From Angiostrongylus vasorum (lineage: Eukaryota > Nematoda > Chromadorea > Rhabditida > Metastrongylidae): 64,000 nt of DNA. The notes beneath the pieces are model-generated. The model searched no databases. It saw nothing but the letters and a program-made list of their open reading frames with translations, and was not told the DNA's origin. Of the stretch, positions 60,801-64,000 are shown piece by piece. Numbering within the stretch: position 1 is the first letter of the stretch; every line of letters starts with the position of its first letter. The position numbers and the translations under genes were made by a program. Location of the stretch: positions 1,550,001 to 1,614,000 of the forward strand of contig JADANN010000309.1 in the NCBI GenBank assembly GCA_018806985.1. Reading direction: 5' to 3'.

Positions 60801-62886
60801 ATGTCTCAGCGCACTTCTAGTTAAAACTTGTTAGTTGTAAATTATCTTTATCGAAAGTCATATTCGTTTAAGATGGCACGGCTTCCTGCTGTACTTTGGT
60901 TACTCAGTCAACGAAATACCCGATCAGAATCCTAACGAAGTTTTCAAAATGGTGAGTGTTCGGTCATCGACAGTTACAGGTGAAGGGGAGCTGCTGTCAT
61001 TTGTTTAGCAAAATTCATATCTCATTTGCTTCTTTGATCTGTAGAGTTCCTCATTTTTGTCTATCGTCATTTCCCCACAACAGGTGACAGAATTCGCACT
61101 TGAGTACCGTACTACTCGAGAAAAAATTCTTCAACAACGTAAACGAATGGCCGAAAAACGCGAAAGGAATAAGACGAGGTGTGTGAATCGCCAACATTCA
61201 CCGATGGCGAAAGTCACTTTCGCTGAAATGTATGCGAAATTCTGAGACTTCCTGTGTTTCAGGGGGTAAGATCTGGGCACTCGAAGGAACCACAGATAGT
61301 GCTGATCCCAATCATCGACGAAAGCCATCGCAAAACGGACCAAATTCTTTGCAGGTTACTTAGAATTCCAAGCCTGTTTTGGTCTTTTTTGTTTAAGAAT
61401 TCATTACCGAATTCTTTAATCGAAAACTTTGTTCTCATCCAACAAATTTACAAAGATCGTCTAAAGAGTATGATTTTCCCTATAGTGGAATTGTCAGTGG
61501 TTTGCTGATGTTGACAACGTAGTTTTTAGTCAATAAGTAGTAATAAATGAAATGTCAGACCACTAATATAAGGTGCTTCCAGCGGCATGAGGAGATGTCT
61601 CGCATGTTGAGCAGTCTAGCCGATGGAGGTGACGGGACGTTGAAGCGACGAGTAAGGCAACCTGGCGATACCACCAATCCCAACAAAGGCAAGTTAACGA
61701 ACAATTCATGATTTCCACAGTGCCACCTTCTATTTCTGGTAGCGCAGTGGAGTTGGACTGGTTGAAATGCAGCTTCCAGTATGCCGTCTTGGACAGAATC
61801 CAGGATAGAAACTACGACACTTCATTTGGAATTTACTCTTCTAGATGTGTGAATTTCATATGAGTCATTTCATACCATAGTTTGCTTCACATATATAAAA
61901 TTGCTTCCATTAAGTGTCTCTCGAGCACATTGTTGTAGTTGACATGGGAAAAAAGTTGTCAACATTAGTAAACACTATTCACTCATCCAGTGCTCATTCG
62001 AATTCGAATTTTATTCCTAACCTGGTGTGGATCGTCCAAGACGATGGACAGTTATTGCCACTTATTTTGTGTTATGTTGCAAACAACGATTTCTACTTCA
62101 GATTTGCCCGATTTGGCTAACGATTCTCCCGAAGACGAAATTCTTAATGGACTTGTTAAAGCAGCTACTTTGCAGTCGGAAACGCGGGATCACCGACGGA
62201 AAGCACGACAGTTCAATCGAAAATCACGTAAGTTGATTGCATGTGCTGCTACTTTGATGTAGAACAACGTAAATTGAGACGTTTTTTTCGTATGCCTAAA
62301 ATGTTCTTTCTCCGACTAAACCATGCACAGATGTTTGAAAAAAAGCCTCAGAATTCTGAGACGACCAACATGGATATACCAAGGTCTAGGGACGCGGGTG
62401 GCGCAGTAGTCGGGAGCGCCCTGGAGCCACACATGGGATCGATCCCCGCGCCCGTAGCCCACCAAGCCTTCCATCCCCTAGTGTCGGCAAATTGGTACTA
62501 AACTTGTCTACGAGGGTAGCAGCACTGGCTCCATACATCGGTGGGCAACCGCGAGTCATTGTAAAGGCCAGATCTGCATCCATTCACTTCCAAACGATGC
62601 TTAGTGAAGTCGAATGCGTGGCGCATCCCTCAGGGGATTGCCCAACGCCGAGAGCTTTATCCTTTTTATCCTTTTTTTATACCAAGATCTTCCGGAAACG
62701 GAGCTCCATTCACTTTGTCCTAAATGGGTTGATGTACTTGTGTTCATAATACGTTTCTAAACAATTTTCTGTCTCTTTTGATGTCAGGGAAGTAACTGGA
62801 GATTTTGTCAAGTATATACATCTATTTTAGTACGGCGTACAAGGACTCTGAAGCTGGTGGATGGTCAACTGGAGACGAACTATTAG
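39838..62886 (+). CDS. fhod-1: FHOD-family formin (whole gene model)
   Basis: Actin-nucleating and filament-elongating formin of the FHOD subfamily. In animals FHOD proteins act on actin bundles and, in muscle, on sarcomere and dense-body growth. I chained these coding exons by phase: 39877-40056, 42435-42562, 45453-45511, 46142-46209, 46408-46508, 47148-47268, 49259-49370, 50203-50321, 51004-51182, 51837-52259, 52536-52676, 53408-53426, 53529-53666, 54059-54181, 54353-54478, 54638-54854, 55216-55317, 56296-56477, 57038-57277, 58013-58114, 58220-58339, 59111-59272, 59373-59450, 60119-60229, 60871-60951, 61084-61180, 61263-61354, 61583-61688, 62102-62227, 62831-62886. An optional exon lies at 44029-45318. 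The total is about 1,300 codons, near the family norm. The order GBD, FH3, FH1, FH2, DAD is complete. Doubtful joints are the 53408 micro-exon, the acceptor at 60871 and the donor near 61180. Confidence 0.95.
39877..42562 (+). CDS. fhod-1: fhod-1 exons 1-2: GTPase-binding domain
   Basis: Exon 39877-40056 starts at ATG with [20 protein letters not shown] and ends in IRTLRAPHK with an AAG|GTTC donor. Exon 42435-42562 follows TTTTCAG and encodes [17 protein letters not shown] and [13 protein letters not shown]. This matches the FHOD N-terminal GTPase-binding domain (family pattern CRVQ-DD-DPF and LRAPHK). The frame is also open upstream of the ATG back to the acceptor at 39837, so a longer N-terminus joined to an earlier exon is possible. 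Intron 1 is 2.4 kb and carries a young SINE. Exon 2 ends in phase 2 and can join either the cassette at 44029 or the conserved exon at 45453. Confidence 0.93.
41724..42003 (+). repeat. tRNA-derived SINE, family 1, in formin intron 1
   Basis: Full-length, well preserved copy with head CACGTGTGGCGCAGTGGTCG. It is bounded by AATCAGTAGCTCAAG at 41709-41723 and 42010-42024, a perfect 15-bp target-site duplication. Confidence 0.93.
44029..45318 (+). CDS. fhod-1: fhod-1 giant in-frame cassette exon (430 codons)
   Basis: Open for 1,290 nt with no stop, preceded by TTCTCGTAG and followed by GAACAG|GTTTGC. Both boundaries are phase 2 and the length is divisible by three, so it can be included between exons 42435-42562 and 45453-45511 without disturbing the frame. 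The encoded insert is mostly disordered. It has a basic stretch ([19 protein letters not shown] and CRRRT), a basophilic-kinase-like RRPSVL, a PPPPKPVR run resembling an SH3 ligand, and an acidic end ([17 protein letters not shown]). The frame hits TAG at 45347 only beyond the donor. If transcription began inside the intron, the Met at 44168 could start a short isoform or nested gene instead. I recognise no domain. Confidence 0.75.
45453..51182 (+). CDS. fhod-1: fhod-1 FH3/armadillo region (7 exons)
   Basis: Exons 45453-45511 ([19 protein letters not shown]), 46142-46209 ([20 protein letters not shown]), 46408-46508 ([20 protein letters not shown] and ADQNHQNYI), 47148-47268 ([20 protein letters not shown], then [12 protein letters not shown]), 49259-49370 ([20 protein letters not shown]), 50203-50321 ([17 protein letters not shown], then [17 protein letters not shown]) and 51004-51182 ([17 protein letters not shown]). 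These align nearly gaplessly with the diaphanous-inhibitory armadillo repeats of animal FHODs, which bind the C-terminal DAD to hold the formin inactive. The exon at 47148 uses the only acceptor that keeps phase and adds FLLLTLLIA before ALGQ. Most joints agree in phase. The 1,990-nt intron 47269-49258 has no further exon. Confidence 0.93.
45721..46080 (+). repeat. SINE-like repeat, family 2, in a formin intron
   Basis: Head GGGGGCGAATAGCACAGTAG, then GAGAAATTGGTACCGGACTT, GATCCAAGTGTGAACACTCC and AAAATCCTCAAGCAGCAACC, ending in an AAAATAAAATAAAA tail. The ORF across it is repeat translation. Confidence 0.65.
46651..46877 (+). repeat. tRNA-derived SINE, family 1, 3'-truncated, in a formin intron
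   Basis: Head GTGCGCGTAGCGCAGTGGTC through TTAATAAAGTCGAA. It lacks the GCCGAGAGCTTTATCC end seen in other copies. Confidence 0.85.
48610..48790 (-). repeat. Fragment of SINE-like family 2
   Basis: GAGGATTTTTTCGTCTTC, GAATGCCAGTCGAGTCGATT and AGAGCCGTGCTAGC resemble 3020-3095. Confidence 0.5.
50444..50820 (-). repeat. Dispersed repeat family R3, copy 4, longest
   Basis: Contains ACGGTTTACCACCTCATAGT, CTAGCTAAGAGTAAGCCAAT, AAATTAGTCGCATGGTGGCA and AAATCTCCGAAAAATGGAGA. It lies in the intron after the exon ending 50321. Confidence 0.8.
51837..54478 (+). CDS. fhod-1: fhod-1 central linker (6 exons)
   Basis: Exon 51837-52259 encodes a Ser/Thr/Pro-rich disordered segment ([19 protein letters not shown]). 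Exon 52536-52676 is Arg/Gln-rich and helical-looking ([19 protein letters not shown]). The 53408-53426 micro-exon (AEVLIT) joins 53529-53666 ([20 protein letters not shown]). Alternatively 53408-53666 is one unspliced exon, since the frame stays open. Exons 54059-54181 ([15 protein letters not shown]) and 54353-54478 ([20 protein letters not shown]) lead into the FH1 exon. This part is poorly conserved in FHODs, so the exons rest on open frame, phase and splice sites. Confidence 0.82.
52855..53110 (-). repeat. Dispersed repeat family R3, copy 5
   Basis: GGAAGCTAAGAGTAAACCAG through TGCTGGGACCCACACAACCA, antisense to copies 1 and 2, in a formin intron. Confidence 0.78.
54638..55317 (+). CDS. 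fhod-1: fhod-1 FH1 domain (2 exons)
   Basis: Exon 54638-54854 encodes [20 protein letters not shown], the FHOD DLDF motif, then [17 protein letters not shown]. Exon 55216-55317 encodes [20 protein letters not shown]. The three proline runs are the FH1 sites that bind profilin-actin and feed the FH2 dimer. The donor is GAT|GTGAGC and the acceptor TTTCCAG, with phase 1 at both joints. The intron between them holds a tandem duplication of 58 nt. Confidence 0.94.
54972..55086 (+). repeat. Tandem duplication in the FH1 intron
   Basis: Two units of 58 and 57 nt, each starting GTGTTTTCAGCAACC or GTGTTTTTCAGCAACC and ending GGTGAATTGCACT. They differ only by single-base indels and a lost G. Each unit duplicates a TTTTCAG acceptor-like string. 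Confidence 0.92.
55495..55740 (+). repeat. SINE family 3 copy in a formin intron
   Basis: TAGGTAGAAAACTAACTTAA, CCGCAGTGGTGCAGTGGGTA, TTTTGCAAATATTTCAGCAA and CATCATACCCTGCAGTGAGA blocks of the family. Confidence 0.7.
56296..60951 (+). CDS. fhod-1: fhod-1 FH2 domain (8 exons)
   Basis: Exons 56296-56477 ([10 protein letters not shown], then [20 protein letters not shown]), 57038-57277 ([16 protein letters not shown], then [16 protein letters not shown]), 58013-58114 ([20 protein letters not shown]), 58220-58339 ([19 protein letters not shown]), 59111-59272 ([20 protein letters not shown]), 59373-59450 ([15 protein letters not shown]), 60119-60229 ([20 protein letters not shown]) and 60871-60951 ([20 protein letters not shown]). 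This is a complete FH2 actin-nucleation domain: the lasso/linker start, the [10 protein letters not shown] core and the GN-L-G post motif. Phases agree except between 60229 and 60871, where the conserved reading needs AGA to follow CAG directly but no AG precedes it. Confidence 0.95.
56676..56958 (+). repeat. tRNA-derived SINE, family 1, in an FH2 intron
   Basis: Head ACGCGTGTGACGCAGTGTTC to GCCGAGAGCTTTATC. The flanks TGGTATTCAGC (56663-56673) and TGGTGTTCAGC (56959-56969) are a target-site duplication with one mismatch. Confidence 0.88.
58485..58865 (-). repeat. Dispersed repeat family R3, copy 6
   Basis: AACGGTTTACCGCCTCATGG, AAATTAGTCGCATAGTGGCA and AGATTATGCTGGAGCCCGCA, colinear with the copy at 50444. 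Confidence 0.8.
59598..59868 (-). repeat. tRNA-derived SINE, family 1, in an FH2 intron
   Basis: Antisense copy from GGATAAAGCTTTCGGCG to CCTCCGACCACTGG. The extreme tRNA-like 5' end is missing. Confidence 0.85.
60600..60800 (+). repeat. SINE family 3 fragment in an FH2 intron
   Basis: GATTTCGACTACAGCTTCAG and GTTAAATGTCGATTTG, then GTAGCACCGCTAGGGTAGAA. Preceded by an inverted fragment with GGGAATTATCTAGGAAGCAG. Confidence 0.55.
61084..62886 (+). CDS. fhod-1: fhod-1 C-terminus with DAD (5 exons)
   Basis: Exon 61084-61178 or -61180 encodes [20 protein letters not shown] and ERNKTR, the end of FH2. Exon 61263-61354 encodes [20 protein letters not shown]. Exon 61583-61688 encodes [15 protein letters not shown] and leaves through a GC donor (AAAG|GCAAGT). 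Exon 62102-62227 encodes the autoregulatory [20 protein letters not shown], and [10 protein letters not shown]. Exon 62831-62886 completes the basic NRKSLRRT motif and ends in TAG. In FHODs this DAD plus basic cluster binds FH3 and is released by kinase phosphorylation of Ser/Thr in the basic part. A second 3' exon at 63324 is also phase-compatible. Confidence 0.93.
62389..62672 (+). repeat. tRNA-derived SINE, family 1, in the last formin intron
   Basis: Head ACGCGGGTGGCGCAGTAGTC to CCGAGAGCTTTATCC. The flanks TATACCAAGGTCT (62375-62387) and TATACCAAGATCT (62678-62690) are a target-site duplication with one mismatch. Confidence 0.9.
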
Positions 62887-62984
62887 CTAGCTAAGAACTA
62901 GATTCGTAAACCATACTCGCATCCATTCTAGTCGCTGTACACTGCCTATCTATAATTGTTGTCATCGTAATCCTTCTATGATAG

Positions 62985-63165
62985 AAAATTTTGCGCTGAA
63001 ATTGGCTTTCTCGTCATCGTCATTGTTGTTGTTATCATTGTCACCACTATCATTGTCATAGTTTTTACTCTCCTTGTCACTATCATCGTCGTCATCAATA
63101 TGTTCTTCACTGTCGTTATTGTGAAATTGTTTGTCATGACTGGTATGTTCTGAGTAGATCTTCCT
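62985..63165. repeat. Low-complexity (TCATTG/TCATCG)n tract
   Basis: Irregular triplet-like runs of GTCATCGTCATTGTTGTTG. On the minus strand they translate to an Asp/Asn-rich run, which is an artefact of the tract. Confidence 0.8.
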
Positions 63166-63323
63166 TTTTAGAGAGAAGTGCGCATAATTATCAAAGTCGT
63201 TCTTTTTATTCAACCCCTCTCTTCCTCGCTCTTTGCCTCATTCTCTCCTTCCTCTTTCTTTCCCTCCCCCTCTCTTCCTCTCTCTGTCTCTCTTTTCATC
63301 ATTTTGTTTTCGTTGTTTTTCAG

Positions 63324-63547
63324 TTCATTCTCACTTCGATCAGGACCTGTTGTCCATAGTGAATGATGATGTGCACAACCCATCATCCCTCACTGGAACT
63401 GGAAGTCTCCCCTCTCTTGAACCACTTGACAAGTGCCCTGTGAGATTTACATCTGCTACGCATTGTTGTACAGAGAATAAATCAAATAAATTTTATATCT
63501 TCTTTGTATATGCGCATTATCCTGCCTTCTATAAAGATGAAGGATAG
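63324..63547 (+). CDS. fhod-1: Possible alternative last exon or 3' UTR exon of fhod-1
   Basis: Follows an exceptionally long CT-rich tract (63210-63320) and TTTTTCAG. The frame is open for 74 codons, with HFDQDLLSIVNDDVHNPSSL, TGTGSLPSLEPLDKCPV and a TAG at 63545. The acceptor phase fits the donor after 62227 (phase 1), so it could replace the 62831 exon and the basic LRRT end of the tail. Alternatively, a splice from within the 62831 exon, or a separate 3' UTR exon, is possible. Two AATAAA signals at 63476-63490 lie inside the frame. Confidence 0.45.
63476..63490 (+). terminator. Twin AATAAA polyadenylation signals
   Basis: AATAAA at 63476-63481 and again at 63485-63490, about 600 nt beyond the formin stop codon and in the same orientation. 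The nearest plausible poly(A) site for the gene. Confidence 0.5.
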
Positions 63548-63559
63548 TAAGATAGAAAA

Positions 63560-64000
63560 GAAGCTTTACACACTGAACGGATAGCATTGCATGCTTCCAT
63601 GTGCTGATCAAAAGAACTTAATCTTTAGAATGTTAGGAACATATCTTTATCACCAAAGATTCGAAAGGATTTGTACAGTACTAGTTTACAGTAATTGCCG
63701 ATAGGTAATGCTAACTTCAACAATGTAAACGTGCTAGTGATCCTCGAAAACATCTCGGGCGTGCTATGTGCGTTGAGAACAGGAAAGAAACCGGTAGTAA
63801 AGATTTGACAAACCAACTTTTGACTTCCGTGTTACCTAGAACAACGGACGCAGTTGGATATAAATACGAAATCCTCAAATGTTTACTGCCCTCATCGTGG
63901 GTTGGGACGTCTATGGGTGTAAAACTGCAACGAGAAGGTTCACCCCCTTTCTCCAATAATATCTAAAAAGAAATGGAAGCGGTGCTTGATATCCCGTCTT
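63560..64000. other. No supported gene to the window end
   Basis: Short overlapping frames on both strands at 63625-63966, with no recognisable family. Confidence 0.35.

Noticed and set aside
62962..63213. Asp/Asn-rich minus-strand open frame
   Set aside because: It is a translation of an irregular (TCATTG/TCATCG) low-complexity tract between the formin stop and the next exon candidate, with no start or splice context.

Overview
The window looks like genomic DNA of a clade V parasitic nematode, most likely a strongylid such as a hookworm. The reasons are one large intron-rich gene for a formin of the FHOD family, moderate GC, and a very dense load of decayed RTE-type LINEs, a Penelope-like element, a mariner copy and tRNA-derived SINEs. 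The species assignment is inference. None of the bacterial-style open frames in the first 39 kb is a credible intact gene.

Layout. Positions 1-39,800 are mainly repeats: RTE copies at 1-1085 (+), 3482-6376 (-) and a nested pair at 16519-23175; a dead mariner transposase at about 9035-10075 (-); a Penelope-like element with a GIY-YIG nuclease domain at about 11395-12660 (-), split by a SINE; many SINE copies of at least three families; microsatellites; and long stretches with no recognisable content. Two short minus-strand frames (27860-28080 and 35981-36143) look weakly protein-like, but I cannot identify them.

Positions 39838-62886 hold one plus-strand gene, the FHOD formin (fhod-1). I reconstructed about 30 exons by chaining splice sites, reading phase and similarity to animal FHOD proteins: GTPase-binding domain, FH3/armadillo region, Ser/Thr-rich linker, two polyproline FH1 blocks, a complete FH2 domain, and a C-terminal DAD with its basic tail. 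The protein is about 1,300 residues. A 1,290-nt exon at 44029-45318 is open throughout, has phase 2 at both ends, and would insert 430 mostly disordered residues between the GTPase-binding domain and FH3. It is the most interesting feature of the window. A phase-compatible alternative last exon with two AATAAA signals lies at 63324-63547.

The formin introns carry SINEs (one with a perfect 15-bp target-site duplication), further dispersed repeats and a tandem duplication. I found no operon partner, RNA gene or CRISPR. Nothing in the window supports a new multi-gene system.
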